Shown: positions 12,756-25,240 of the stretch, piece after piece
Layout of the letters: each line of letters opens with the position of its first letter
Position numbering within the stretch: position 1 is the stretch's first letter
Origin: Terfezia claveryi
Taxonomy: Eukaryota; Ascomycota; Pezizomycetes; Pezizales; Pezizaceae
Assembly (NCBI GenBank): GCA_015179025.1
Contig: WHUX01000044.1
Coordinates: 124,001-188,000 of the forward strand
DNA: 64,000 nucleotides
Direction of reading: 5' to 3'
Program-made: the position numbers and the translations under genes
Notes under the pieces: generated by a model
What the model was told of the DNA's origin: nothing
The model's database searches: none
What the model saw: the letters and a program-made list of their open reading frames with translations, nothing else

Positions 12756-15700
12756 TCACAGCTCCTCTGAAATCGCTTCCTTGTTACCACCCCTTACCGG
12801 GACTGCTCTCCATGAGCCCCCTCGGGGAGTAGCATGTACATTTTGTGGCGCTGTCCTTTGAGGCCTCTGCTCGCTTCCGCCACCTTTCTTGCTCGCTCCT
12901 CCCCTCCTAGCCCCCACATCCACAGTTCCCACCTTCCCTAATCTGATTTTTAAAGCTGGCACCTCCATCCCGACTACCCTCCTATCCAATCCTTCCCTCA
13001 AAAACCTCACCAAGCCCAAACTCCATCCTGCCCAGGATTGCAACTCGATGCCATTGTAATCTGCACATGGCCACTTACGCTGCTTCTTTTTCTCATTCAC
13101 TCGTCTCCCTTCCTCACTTTCTTTCCATCGATTCCATTGTGTTACAATTTCTTCGTGCCCCGGACTTCTATCTTTCATGTTTGGATCGTCTGGGTATTTG
13201 TCGGAATAAATGCCATCATCTGAATATTGGTCGCTGTAGTGACCCCAGGAGCCGAAATCTTGTACATCTTGCTGGTGAGATAAGGGCTGGTCAAATACCA
13301 TTGGAATGGGGGGCGCATGGGGGGATGATCTGGAATAAAGAAATCCTCATCATCACTGCCGTAGTCTAGATGCGTATGAGGAGGCATTCCAGAGTTTACT
13401 GAACCGTCGTCCAGTCCTCTCTCAAACCAAATGCCATCCAAATCATATTCTTCTCCCTCATCACCATCTGCATCATTCGGCATTCCTGCACCGTGTGCCT
13501 CGGATTTCTTGTAAGTATAGTTGATAACCCGGTCTGTCTTTCCATGTACTTCTTTTTCACCGTCTCCAGTGTCTTCTTCCCCTTCTCCTTGCTGCTTGTC
13601 TGGGATGTACTCCTTCCTTTCACGGTACTTCCTCAAGTCCTCATTGTTATCATACCTCTCTCTCCACCACATTGGCCTCTCGCCACTTATCCCTGTTGAG
13701 ACTCCGCGGCGTTCATTATTATCAGCGACAGCAGGCATATACGCCCTAAATTGATCCTTGTTCTCCTTCCCTAACCTTGGTCTCTCCATTTGTTCCTCCA
13801 CTTCCCCATCAACCATTGGGAAGACCCACTCTTCCATCCTATCCTTCCTTCTTCCTTGATTCTTACCATTAAACTTCTTCGCCCGCCACCATGGGCGCTT
13901 AAGATTATTCGACCAGGTCTCAGAATCAACTTCTGAATTCGATGTTGAAACACTTGACTTTGTAGGCTTCGCCCAACCCTTCCTTCGAATACTGCTACTG
14001 TCTTCCATTTCTTCCTCAGTAGAAGGTTCGTCACTTTGGTGTTGAGGCGGGCTCGGGTTTCGCTCTCGTCCATCGCCCCCTGGTAGAACTTCTGGATAAA
14101 CCTTCCATGGCACATCTGCCGATGGGCCCCAATCTGATAGTGGGGTCTTGGATTTTTCCCGGCTCCAAGATTTCTTCATGGAGGGTGCCTGTATTCTGTA
14201 AATTGGACCGCGTGGTGGCTGAGCAGGTTCCTCTGGCAGATTCTCCCACTCCCATTCAAACCAAACTCTCCAATCTTCTGCCCACCTTCTTGGCCCCTTG
14301 ACCCAATATTCCCTATAGGATATGCTCTAGCAACTGCTACAGCGCCCTCGGCACCCCGAAGACCCATTTGCAGCTTGACTTTAACAAGCGTTTGTAGAAA
14401 ATCTGTTCCATTGCTGATCCACCGTTTGACTCTCAGCCCAGGTCCATTATCCTTGATTAGTTCAAGTCCGGAGAATATTGGTCCTGACTGTAATTTGGTA
14501 AAAGGCAGGGGAGGATTTGTCCCATCATCGCCATCAAGCATGAATGAATTGAAGAGATATTCCCCAAGATACTGATTCTCTGCTTCTTCGTACGCAGCTC
14601 GCTCAATAGCTTTGAGTAAACCCTTGTCCTCAAATAAGGCACGTTGGATGGTTTTCCAATGATAGGAATATGATATACCGTTGGGTGCAATGAACTTTCC
14701 ACCATCACCAGCGACAAGAATAGTAACCCCAATGCCGAGCTCCGGAATCAGTGTTATGCCAGCATTGTATCCGGTTCCCCCTCCTGCCTTGTTATATATA
14801 GTAAATGCTCTGTCACCATGACAACCAGGAAATTTCTTCCTTTGGATTTCCCATGGCCTTCCAAGCATAGTCCTACCCCCAGTAAATGCTGTAGGTGTAA
14901 GCCATTCTCGTACTCGAGCGGACGATAGTACAGAATACTTATTCGGGAAGGCGTTTGGATCATTCGTATATGGAAATGCCGCCAGGATAGTGCGAAGAAA
15001 TATTGAAAGATCATGGGCAGAAGTGAATATGCCCCCAGCACTAAAGTATAGGCTCCGTTAGCTTATATAAAACAGAAAATATACAAGGAGTAAATTAAAA
15101 CGCACGGCACTCCCCAATCACCCCAGATTTCTCTTGTCTCCCACCAAGTATCATTTGCCCCCCAGTATGGATGTGCACCCCATCCCTCTTGTTTGTGTTG
15201 GGCATCCCTCGGGAGCCTATGGAACGTATCCTTCATGCCCAGTGGTATATACATATCTCTTTGCATCAGACTTTCAAAAGACAGGCCCGTTTTCCGTTCG
15301 AGAATTAGCCCAAGTAGTGAAAACCCCACGTTCGAGTAAGCGGGATTTGTGAATGTAGGATAAATAAGGGGGTGATTGGCTAGCATATTAAGGAACTCTA
15401 TCATCAACTTTATTAGCATATGTCAGCTCTTTTTTAGGATTGATAAAATACCTTTTCTGGTGCAGTTACCGAAACATGCATCTCTCTCGACGTCTTCTAG
15501 TGGAGGGAAACCCATCTTCCATGCCTCGGAAGGGTGAAACTCGGGAAGATATGCAGCCCAAATGGATTCCACATAGCCATCAATATCACGAATTGTATCC
15601 TCCGGGATGAAATAGCCATTCTGCTTTTCATCAGAGCCATCAGGGCCATCAGAACCTTCAAAGCCTTCATGACTCCTCCTCCGGAGCCGATTATGTTCGG

Positions 15701-16353
15701 GACGCTGCGAGATATCATGCTCAACTACCACCCCCATCAACAGCCCTGCTCAGTCACGAACCTAGCACGGTTTCTAAGATGGAACGGAAGTCAAGAAATA
15801 ACCCACAGTCTCTCATAGCTCCACCCACATACCCTGCCAACGCCCCCACCGTAACCTCTGACCATTCTTTCTGATACCTTCCCTCAGCCAGTTCAGGCAA
15901 ATAACTGACCACCTTCTCCTGCCACCCGATTCTTAGCTTCACTACTTCCCATACTGTCAATGCCTTGCTAACACTTGCCACCCGGAAGATGGTATGTTCA
16001 GTCCAGGGGTTTGCTCCTTCAAGCGTGAGTCTAAGCCCATGGTTAAAGGTATATATCGTATCAGTTGAGGTAGTAATAGCTACGGCTAAGTTAATACCAC
16101 CAATAGGGTTCCCGTGATCATTATGGACCATTGGATCTTCTGCATGATCGGAGATCTTCTGAAGAAACATAGTTAACTCCGAGAGTTTCTTTTTAAAGAT
16201 GGGGGAGTTGCGTAGGGTATCGGAGGACACATAAGGGATGTGGGGGCCAGGAGGAGAGCAGTAGTCCATGAGCTTCGCAGCTGTGGCTAGAAGGGGAGGA
16301 ATGGAGAGTAGGACCAGGTACAAAGCTGCTCCTCTCAGGTCTGGAGGATACAT
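12756..16353 (-). CDS. Secreted beta-lactamase-like serine hydrolase with a large acidic insertion; two 1-nt frameshifts
   Basis: Exons are 15807-16353, 15452-15745, 15106-15397 and 12756-15040; introns of 61, 54 and 65 bp fit phase. The start (MYPPDLRGAA then LYLVLLSIPPLLATAA) is a signal peptide. The penicillin-binding fold motifs are present: SxxK as S127-V-S-K130 in FRVASVSKAL, YSN at ~301 in NPAYSNVGFSLLG, and KAGGGTGYNAG at ~462 for the third motif. The fungal C-terminal domain follows (WISNGTDFLQ ... ARAYP) and resumes at the end with CADYNGIELQSWAGW and VPALKIRLGKV. Between them lie about 390 residues of highly charged, Trp-rich, probably disordered sequence. Two frameshifts interrupt exon 4, at GGG 14302-14304 and in the G-runs at 13308-13313 or 13319-13324. 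Restoring one base at each makes the total 1139 codons plus stop exactly. I infer a single gene. It is either newly broken or affected by homopolymer errors. Substrate unknown. Confidence 0.7.
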
Positions 16354-17092
16354 CCTGCCTGCAGTTGTATATGTCGCAGTTTCGAGAACTTTGAAGGTTG
16401 TATTAATGTAGTTTCAGAGATCTAGACGTTCGCGGACGAGGAAATACAATGAGGCTGTATAAAGAGGTAGGGAAGAGATAAGGAGTAGATTTAGAGAGAG
16501 AGTGTCAGTAGTATGGAGTTACTTACCTGGTAAGTAGAAACACCTGGAGAGAGATGCATGCATACTAAAGATTTAGTAGCTAAAGAGGTATGAAGCTCTG
16601 TAGTGTTGTTGTATTCCCGAAAGGAGTAGTAACCGTATTGTATTTGCAGCCCCAGGAATCCCACATGATATTTCGATAGACTATAATGCTCATTATCAGA
16701 CGAATGAATCAAAAAATGAAATCCGTATCATACACGGTATCCTCCGTTTTGGCGCACGAGATATGTACTCATTTACATAGATACAAGTGCAAACGCAAAG
16801 TAATGCAATATATGCACGAATGAGAACAAAAGAAAGCCCAATCTATTTTTACCAGAGAAACAGTGCCCTGACATTTCTCCCTTCTACTGGAATAGGCACC
16901 AGAATAGGTTGATGGAGTAGCTGCCGATCAACGCTGTATAGCTGGGTCCAGCAGCCCAGCTCCCAAAAGCGCTCCCCCCCGTGGCAGACTGTCCTTCCTC
17001 CCAACCATATAGTTTGCCGAGATACTTGATGCTCAACTCATGCAGCAGCACTTCGCTTCATCTGCCTTTTTCAATCACCCTCGAATCACAAC
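16354..17092. other. Intergenic spacer with presumed promoter of the beta-lactamase-like gene
   Basis: The first few hundred bases lie upstream of the minus-strand beta-lactamase-like ATG and include a purine-rich AGAGAGAGAG tract near 16490-16500. The rest is the 3' flank of the small minus-strand gene. No ORF of interest. Confidence 0.4.
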
Positions 17093-17458
17093 TCATCGAC
17101 TACCACCCAACCTCTCTTCGAAAACCACCTCCCTCAATACCCCTCCCTCAGATGTTCCTCCCGTCCACTTTCTCAGTTCCTCCACCAAACCTCCTCCTCC
17201 TCTTGGTATTGGGCACTTCCTTTCTTCCCCTCTCCTCCTTCTCCTACGTTCCTCCTTTGCTGTCTCACCGTCATCCTTATAAAATTTATCCCCTTCCTCT
17301 TCCTGTGAACCGCTAGCATCCGCTCGGTAGCCCCCAGGGGGTCCTCGTACTGGACATGGGAGAATGTGAGGCACAGCGACGACCATGAAGGCCAATGCCA
17401 GGGTGGTAGAGAATAGGGAGGTGGTTGAGAGGGAGCGTGGGTGAAGGTGGGGTGGCAT
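17093..17458 (-). CDS. Small conserved fungal membrane-anchored protein (about 121 aa)
   Basis: A single-exon ORF starts at an ATG (17456-17458). Residues ~11-32 form one hydrophobic segment (SLFSTTLALAFMVVAVPHIL) followed directly by PCPV. This layout, a short Ser/Thr-rich N-terminus, one membrane segment ending in PHxxPCP, and a charged basic C-terminal tail with a CPIPR motif, matches a conserved but uncharacterised Pezizomycotina protein that I recall. The position suggests a mitochondrial or ER single-pass protein with a short N-terminus. The tail contains EERRRRRRGEERKCPIP. The length is close to that of the family. The function is unknown. The opposite strand is a pyrimidine-rich pseudo-ORF and is rejected. 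Confidence 0.65.
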   Translation of the reverse strand: MPPHLHPRSLSTTSLFSTTLALAFMVVAVPHILPCPVRGPPGGYRADASGSQEEEGDKFYKDDGETAKEERRRRRRGEERKCPIPRGGGGLVEELRKWTGGTSEGGVLREVVFEERLGGSR

Positions 17459-18957
17459 ATTGTAGTGGAGTGGTGGCGCGATGCCTTCGCTTGCTCGTCC
17501 GGTTTGTGGGGTATCAAGTTCGCCTTCAATTACGGCAACTGCTTTCGTCTGGTCCGGTCTGGGAAAGGTGTGGGTTTAATTGTTACCCGTAAAGTAGTCT
17601 TGGCATTAAATTTTTCTCCGAATTACCATACTTGGTACAGTTAATGTATTTATTTACCTTGTCGTGTTCTGGATCTGAAAGCGGTGAATCTTCATATTAA
17701 TCAGTAGTGTACTCTCTCTATATTATCTATATATATGTACTTCCATTGTATACCATAATGAGGCTCATCAATTATTCGATACAATAGACTACTAGTTGTG
17801 ACTCGTGCCGTTGCAATTAAGTTACAACCTACACCCTCACATTCATTGCGTCAAAGACCATCACCATTTGGGAAGACCAATCTTCACAGTTATACTGCCC
17901 TTCGAGATGCTCGATATTGCTGAGCTTTACCTCAGCAGGTCGGAGCTGTTTGGAGAGCACAAACGTAGTTCGGGTTGGTTGCGAAGGGGTCTGGACAGAT
18001 AGGGATCTTGTAGCTTGATTCGGGTTCTGCATTTTATATATATAGAGGGTTGGGAACACCCTTCAATGTCAAGGACCTGGAACACACTTATAATCTCATA
18101 TACGTATATATTCATACCTGCCTACGCATATACGTTCACACATTATTCTCACACGTTCGTACATACTGTCTTAGGTGAAGTGGTCCTTGATTGGCCATTT
18201 ATCCTATCCGTTGCTAGTGTTCATAACCTTGTCATTCCAACAGTTATCGTCCTTCATATGTGTGCATGATGGAACTGGAACAATACCTCATTGGGCTAAC
18301 ACTCGTACCAAAATCATGACAAGTGTGGCCTTCGATGAACTAATAATAATAATGCCATGAAAAGCGACTCAAGACAAGAGATCGCGATAGAGACCCCTAG
18401 GTTGACCTAATCTTATTAAAATCTCGCTATTTATTTCTTTTTAAAACAAATCCATTATACAACTAGTACTATTCCAGCTGATTCATCAACGCCTAACACA
18501 AGTAAACCAAGTTCCCGAGTAAAATTGAGTCCGAAACAAAACTCATCAAGCCGGAAATTCACAATTTTTGAAGCAAATCTCTCGACGAACAAGAAAGTAG
18601 AGTTCTTCCGAAGGTCGTGCTTCCAAAGTCAAGTGACAGAGCTTCACTACAGCATGTCAGTTGCAGTCGGCATCATAATGAATTTATCTAACATCCCTAG
18701 AGAACCCCTCAAAGCTGACTCAATGACAATTATCTTGTCCTTCCAAGCCTAGAGCTCCTTCCTCTTATCAATTTCTGTGCCTTTTTTCGGGCTCTGATGC
18801 ATCCACCATAAAGTTTGCCTTTGAGACCCAGGAAATAGCAAAGGGAAAAACCCCCAAAAAATGTTGCTGCCACCGTCCCCCGTTCGTTCCACTATTCCGC
18901 TTATGAACCATTACTTTAGGTCCAGCTTAAAAAAGAAAGTCTCAAAATCACTCTTTC
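17459..18957. other. 1.5-kb AT-rich intergenic region
   Basis: It contains the upstream region of the small conserved gene and otherwise AT-rich DNA with tetranucleotide TATA/CATA runs around 18090-18130. The short ORFs have no motif and no supporting splice signals. Confidence 0.4.
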
Positions 18958-21360
18958 CTAACGGTGAAATTCATAGACCGCCGAGCACCACTCGGGGTCG
19001 TTCCAAAACTCCTCCCACTCCATCCCGTTTCCATCCCCTATTTCCTTGCATCGCAGAATGTGGGCTGCGTCTGGGATCTCCCGCACTTGCACTACCAATC
19101 GTCTGAACTTCCAATTCGATTCAGCCAATACTTGAGGGGGTCTTTGTCCGTGACCACATAAGTTAGACACTTTAAACTGTTCCGGTCCCATTCCTTGACT
19201 TGTTTGCTTTTGCGGTGAATTTTGAAAGTTGTCTGATGCCTGCCGGTGTTGCCCTGCTTGGCCAATGCAAAAGTTTGCTTGTAAAGACCCCTCCTTTAGC
19301 TTTGTAATCCGCTTCCCATAATCTCTGCGTCATAACTGTTGCCATATTGCCTAGCCAGAAATATTCTTCCGAGGCGGGCGCTGCGGTGTCCTCCTCTACG
19401 CGACTGGTATCTGTGTATATGACCTCCTCCCCGTGTTTCTACTCTTCCACCCTCACCCTGGCACCGCCCGGTTTTGAGAACTGCAGTTCTACATCTTATT
19501 CTAGTATGATTTTTCTCCTATCGGTCTGAGCTCCTTTATTGCCCTACCTTATACACTCGTCCCCCATCTAATCCGCTTCCTTTCCATTGCTCTCTCCAGT
19601 TCCTCTATTCCCACAATATCTTCCCTCTCCATGCTCCGATTACCCAACGACTAAGTTCAGTTGGGAAGCGCTTGCAGCTCTCCCCGGGTATGTGCGAAGT
19701 TCGCAGCCATATTTTAGAATCGGGAGTATTTGCCCCAGCATAGTTGGATTTTGGCTGCCGGTGGGACTCTGCTTGATCTTTTCACCATGTTTACTTCTTA
19801 GCCCTCCTTCCGTTACCTGTGGTCTTCGCGTTCTGCTTCTGCGTCTGCGAACTGATCCTGCCTCTCGTTGCCATACCAGTTGGACGGCTTCTGGGCTGTC
19901 TAGATGTTGCATAGTCTCTCTTAACCGTTCTACCACCGTGCTTTGCCGCCTTGAGCCTATTCACATAGCCGCCCCGAGCCTATAACATATGCTTAACCTT
20001 ATGGTGAAGCTACGTGCTCCACCTTCATACCTGCGTCTTTTGGATGATATCAATACAGCTCTACTCTCTGTTCTTCGTGTCTTCCTTCTCAGTGTTGTAA
20101 TTCGGATCTACGATTCATCGCTTCATTCCCTCCCAACAGGCCCTCCATCAATCAGCTCAGCTCGGAAGTTTCTTTTCCGCGAGTTTTGTACAGAGCTGCC
20201 CCTATCTTGTATAGACACAGCAAGCCCAGCGTATTTTTGAGTTGTACACTCCGCAAGCCAAGTCCTAAAGTTACAGTGTTCATATCCAAGTTGCCCATTT
20301 ACACTTACCAATTTTGAGGCTTCCATTCTTCTAGTCATAATAAGTTTGCAGCTCAATGTTCATGCCATTTTCCTTTGCTTTCAGGAATTCATTCTCTGCT
20401 TCTAACATTACCAGGCTCTGGAACGTTCTAATGCGTTTGATTTCGCTGATTCAACCTGGTGATGGAGAAACTCCAGGTGATGGGATAAGAAGTTTGACAA
20501 CCTTCTGAGATTCTGCCCCTGGGTGAATGAGCATGACCAGGCCGGGCCTCGCTAGCGCCTGTACATTGGAGAGCTGAAGAGGAGTCACTTATTGACTGAC
20601 AGTGTGGTCCCAGTTTTAGCAGATGAGCTTGTGGGGGCTTCTGGTTCAGGCCTTGATTGGGCATTCGCCACGCCACGGTTTCGGATTCATCCTCACCGTG
20701 TTGCCCTTGACTGCCTAAATGTAATTCAACCTCTGTATAAATTTGTTCTTCCTCTGGTGGCGCTGATGGAGTAGGGTGTCTTTTGCTGCTGTTGCAATTC
20801 AGCTTCTGCCGGGACTAGTTGAGTTCAATTTTATTTGGCATTCGGCTTTTTGTTTAGGTTCTCTGTTCAACCTTGTTTTGTTCTGCTGGTAACTCTTAAG
20901 GTTTCTTCCGTGTGCATCCCGTACGGCATCAGCTGTGTGCACGGAGTGGATGTCCCTCTGAACAGCGTTAGAGAAGGAACCTTACCTCGAGAAGTTGCGT
21001 TTTATCTTTTTCAATTAAGCGATTGCCAAGACCAAATAATAGATTGCGAGAAGGATAAATGTAGCCTACTCTTGCAGCTCCTAGGAGTTCGAATCCGGTC
21101 GACGGAGAGATCCCTCCAACTGAGGTGGATCGATCCCCAACCGGGGCACCAGGCCAAAGCATGTCAGTGGAGGTGTCGATTGAGGATTTCGACCCAGGGT
21201 ACGTACCCTACTGTAGGTAGTGGAAGAATATTCGGAATTTCGGACGGCAGCTTGGCGGAGGGGGTGAGAGCAACAGCCGCCAGAAAGCAGGAGTTCTACC
21301 TCGGGTTTAGCCTGGGAGTCTCGTGGTCTCAAGACTTGTGAAGGCCAGGCCCGCAACTAT
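18958..21360 (-). mobile_element. Decayed element with gag-like coding remnants (minus strand)
   Basis: The base composition is richer in GC than its surroundings, and several minus-strand blocks read like broken coding sequence. Near 20345-20430 a coiled-coil-like stretch (EAENEFLKAKENGMNIELQ) ends at a stop, then the reading resumes in another frame at 20356-20123 with many charged residues. Blocks at 19936-19640 (VERLRETMQHLDSPEAVQLV) and 19191-18958 (GNGMEWEEFWNDPEWC) continue in the same direction. This resembles a frame-shifted retroelement gag or an old host gene. I found no zinc knuckle, protease or reverse transcriptase motif, and no LTR pair. Identity is therefore a low-confidence inference. 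Confidence 0.3.
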
Positions 21361-23457
21361 ATACGTTACGGTAGCCCTGAAGTAACACACCTAAAGTTAA
21401 ATATATAAATGCAAAGGATCACTACAAGTGAAAATACCATTATGTAACAAGAGTTTTTTTATATAGGGCATCAGCCTAGGGCCAGGCTACTATGTATAAA
21501 TATGTATCTAAATTTTAGGTTAGAACCAGATCCAGACAGTATCTCTACTGAATCTTAATATGGACTTTGTGTTGGGTCAATGCGGTCCCAACTTGTAAAT
21601 ATACGAGTACTGTGTTAATAATAATAAAAAGGGCGAGCTTCCTACCGGATAGCCCCAGGTTCCGGGTCTATGCACGCTTTATCTCCAGATTCATAGTGAT
21701 TTAAATTTCAACCCTAGGCCTGACCCCAAAGTCTGGAGCATTTGACTGCATCATTGACAGAGGCTCGTAAGGAATGAAAGGCAAGCAGTAGTCAGCTTTG
21801 CTAGAGCTGAAGTGAACTTGAAACCATCAACTTTTATACATACCTATGTAATCAAGATTATCCCCACCGATCGTGTCAATCGTTGATAGCCGTGTAAGAT
21901 GTTCTCCAGCGGGGTATCAGAAGTCTCCGAATCCTCGCAAAACCACAGCAAAAGTGGCAGAATTGAGCTTCTAAGAAAAACTAAAGGCATGATGCTTGAT
22001 CCCAATTACTTGAAATATTTTCCAATCTTCAAATATCTGACTAGATCCCAGAAATTTTGGGCCTGATCATAGTGGTTCATATGTAGCAAGTGTACATACT
22101 GAGAGTTCTACATACAAATCACAATAGTATCCTGATAGCTGGAAATTCAACCAGTTTGCATCATTAATATTCCTCTTATACTGGGAGGAATATTTATATA
22201 ATAAAGTAAATCAATTTTCAGAGTCCCAAGATGATTTCTTTCCTTCTGGGTGGATATTATGGTTGAAAGTGGGCCAGTTCTGCCCTAAAATCGCAAGTGT
22301 CCGGAGACTTCTAGAGTATCTATATATCTATGTAGAGGGTCAACCTATGTTATTGCATATATCTTCATCCTCATAGGTGCTCAAATTGAGATTTCCTAGC
22401 ACAAGTTTGCAAATATGTAGATTAAAGTGGGAGATACTTAACATGTTCGCTACTTGAATTTCCGTAGACACGAGACTACATCAACAATCAAGCATCTGAA
22501 AATTTACTGTACATCGCCCCAACATATATGTATCAAAACAGGAAAAAAGATACATACTGGTCCTGCTTGGATGCATCCATATGCAATGCTAAATGCCGAC
22601 TAATATTACAGGTCATCAGCTAGTTTCAAATGGGGGGACCTAGACTAACCGATATGGAAAGAGGAAGAGGATGAAGATCAGTGGAATGCAGTTGAAATCT
22701 TCCTTTCCTATCTATACGCCCAGCTGGCGGGGCGAGTTCCATTAGTGAAATTAATTCACTTGATTTCCCATCGTTGGGATATCCGGGCCTGTTTTGGAAT
22801 TCCCATCATTGTTATATTAATAGTTAGGGATTTCCTCGCTAGCAAATTCCTTTACTCTCTCAACGATTCCGTTAGGTCAACTGTCGATGTATTCAGCTGT
22901 ACCCGGCAGCCCACTAGCAGGCACCCCATCGCTGCCCCACGCCATAATCTATGTGAGCAATGGGTTTCGAAAAAAACTCAGGGCTTGGTTATACTTCCTA
23001 AAGATTCCGCCCATAAATTATGTTCTAGCCAGGCCCTGAACTGCAGGGAGTTCGCGTCGACAGTTCATCGGTGATCTAAAAGTAGTATAATAATATAGAA
23101 CCCGCGGATAAATTGAAGGCACTGTGGATTCCACAATTCTGCTTGCGATATATATGTACTGCCTTTAACTAGAGGATCTACCATGGGTCATCATATATGT
23201 CTTCGATAATCCACCCTTTCCAATCTCCTACCAGTTGTCACTCTATGCGGGCGCTGCATTCTGGGCCACTCTATATACACAGAAGGGGAACTCCGCTCTT
23301 CCTATGCTGTGCACCATATAAAATCTTAGTCTGTACATATGTATTGGGGTCTCACGTAAAGTGAATGTGAGCCCCTACCTCAGGCTTACATGCTCATACA
23401 CCTGCACCTCCAACCCGGTCGCGAAGGTTTCCGAACTCGCATGACGGCCAAAATATA
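21361..23457. other. 2.1-kb AT-rich intergenic region
   Basis: There are no supported genes. The sequence is AT-rich with many TATATA strings and short stops in all frames. An isolated ORF at 22745-23074 shows no family features. The region may be old, mutated repeat DNA, but I could not align it to another part of the window. Confidence 0.4.
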
Positions 23458-23600
23458 CAGTTAGGTGGCAAAATGTTTCGTACCCTGCATAAGCATGCAA
23501 CAAATATCCTATCATTGACCCATATAAAATCCCCACATATGTAGCGTTTGGGCCTCTTCATGCAGGGGGAGGGGGTACGAAACTTTTTGCCACCTAGCCG
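23458..23600. mobile_element. 143-bp MITE with 28-bp terminal inverted repeats and TA target duplication
   Basis: The left end CAGTTAGGTGGCAAAATGTT (23458 onward, 28-base arm) and the reverse complement of the right end (CGGCTAGGTGGCAAAAAGTT...) agree at 25 of 28 positions. The element is flanked by TA on both sides (23456-23457 and 23601-23602). The size, TA duplication and CAGT-like tip fit a non-autonomous Tc1/mariner or pogo-type element. The interior has no ORF, only a palindromic GCATAAGCATGC stretch near the left arm. Confidence 0.75.
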
Positions 23601-24518
23601 TAGTTATATAATTACCTAAGTTCAACATTGTTTTTAAATCTAAACATTTTGCTCGGAGAGAGCTTGCGCTATGGCAAGTACTGCTGGGCCCGAGCAGAGG
23701 GACCATCGTTTGGCAAGGAAGGGCACGGGTGCTGTTGGAGATTAACTACCTACTTCACCCCACCCCTTCTGCCGCACTGTTCCACTGATAACACCCCTGT
23801 CATACCTTCAAAGCGGTCACATTTAAAAAGTATTCCTCTAACAGTCTCATATTCAACTCACGGGGGTCTGGATTAGTAGGATCAAATGCAAAATTTAAAT
23901 CGATCTTGTAGCTCACCCCCTAGAGCTGAGGATTTAAATATGGAGCTCCGGAGATGAATTACTATTAACCGTTTGACCTAGCATAGTCAAGGCGTGCCTC
24001 AGCTTTAGAGGTGGGATAATGCCAGGTCTGGGCTTGGGTTGGATATATTAGTATATGCGAAATTAATTTAATTACGGTTTAGATTGATAACGCTGTTTAG
24101 GGCTTTGTATTCTGAATGATCTCACCATGAGCGGAAGGATCCTTCCACATACCAAAAGTGCCACCCTGGAATTCACCAGAGATGTCTAAACAAGTCCGGC
24201 CGAAATGCTTCAGTGGACATGGGATAAATTGTACTGTATCACTTTCCTAATGCTTAAGTAATGTATGTTCTGATTTATGCCTGGTAACAGGCCACCCCAC
24301 CTAGTCACGGGATGTAGTACTCCCCTGCCTGCAAGCTTATAAGTAAGTTTGGCTGCATGTCTATATTATATACGCTTGAGGAGTTGTATGGAGTTCTAGC
24401 GGCCTCGACCCTTTCAATGAGTCTCAGATGGTATTTACATTCCATATGCCAGTTTTGCAAGTGCCAGTGTTCTATGGCTGGCTGAGGAGGCGTATATCAT
24501 AAAGGCACCCCCATGACC
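23601..24518. other. Intergenic DNA between MITE and LINE relic
   Basis: AT-rich with no supported gene. The ORF at 23628-23876 has no recognisable motif. I see nothing structured here. Confidence 0.35.
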
Positions 24519-25240
24519 TTATGTCAACCCTGGCAATGAGAAGGCTGATCGACTGGCAGAACTTGTATCCGCCCTAAGCCCCATAGCAGGCCTCCAAGAG
24601 ACCACCTCCGCAGAAGGGTTGAAACAAATTCCCAGAGCCAGGGCGCAACCTAAGGATCGATCAGTGCCAGCACCAGCTTCGGCCTCAGAAGAACCGAATG
24701 GAATCGACACTCCCTGTCTGCCTAGACCTAGCCGTGTATTTAGTCCTGCGCTGGCCTGGCACATTAACTTGCCTTGCCTTGCCTTGAATCCACTCGGGCC
24801 TCCGGGGGGCTCATCATGGTTCCTGGTTGGGACTTATACATATGAGTAATGAGTAATAAAAAAAAAATAAAAAAAAAAAAGAATAGAGGCTCCTTGATCA
24901 ACCCATGGCTTAGCCATACAAAACCGAATCCCCCACCTGCCAACAGTGCCAGCTCCGAGTGAAGATGGAGACTATATCATCTGGTATTGTTCAAGACACA
25001 GACATCTGCGTACCGAGTTTAACCCCAGAGCCACCTTGTGGGCAGATCTAGACCACCCCATTTGGAGACAGGACGAGCAGAACGAGAAAAAGGTGGAATG
25101 TGGTTGAGGGCCTCTTCGGGACTACACCTCTCTACAGCAAGTCAGTTGACCCTCCCGTTTACCTATGCGAGTGGTTGTACTAGCGTTTCAGATTTTTCCT
25201 CAGACACGTTCTTGGGCAATTTACTATAGCTTTCATTGTT
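24519..25240 (+). mobile_element. Degenerate 3' end of a non-LTR (LINE, Tad1-like) retrotransposon
   Basis: At about 24525-24585 the plus strand reads VNPGNEKADRLAELVSALS, matching the C-terminal GNExAD motif of the RNase H domain in fungal LINEs. After an A-rich tract (24858-24882) it reads CQQCQLR and, in another frame, DYIIWYCSRHRHLRTEFNP. This is the style of the C-terminal C-rich region (CxxC...H...C) of such polyproteins. The frames are interrupted by stops and shifts, so it is a dead fragment. The upstream reverse transcriptase is not present in the window. The internal A-rich stretch may be the tail of a second insertion. Confidence 0.6.

Noticed and set aside
13300..14310. Introns to explain the two frame changes in exon 4 of the beta-lactamase-like gene
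   Set aside because: The possible GT-AG pairs are only 27-42 bp or would remove conserved residues. Single-base changes in G/C runs restore the frame and give an exact codon total.
8091..16353. P450, rhodanese-like enzyme and beta-lactamase-like hydrolase as a secondary-metabolite cluster
   Set aside because: No polyketide, peptide or terpene synthase, no transporter or regulator, and the genes are spaced by 0.7-1.3 kb of ordinary DNA with separate promoters.
17040..17316. Plus-strand Pro/Ser/Leu-rich ORFs
   Set aside because: They are antisense to the charged tail of the minus-strand conserved small protein.
21080..21115. GAGTTCGAATCCGG as a tRNA T-arm
   Set aside because: No D-arm or anticodon stem at the right spacing and no acceptor stem on either side.
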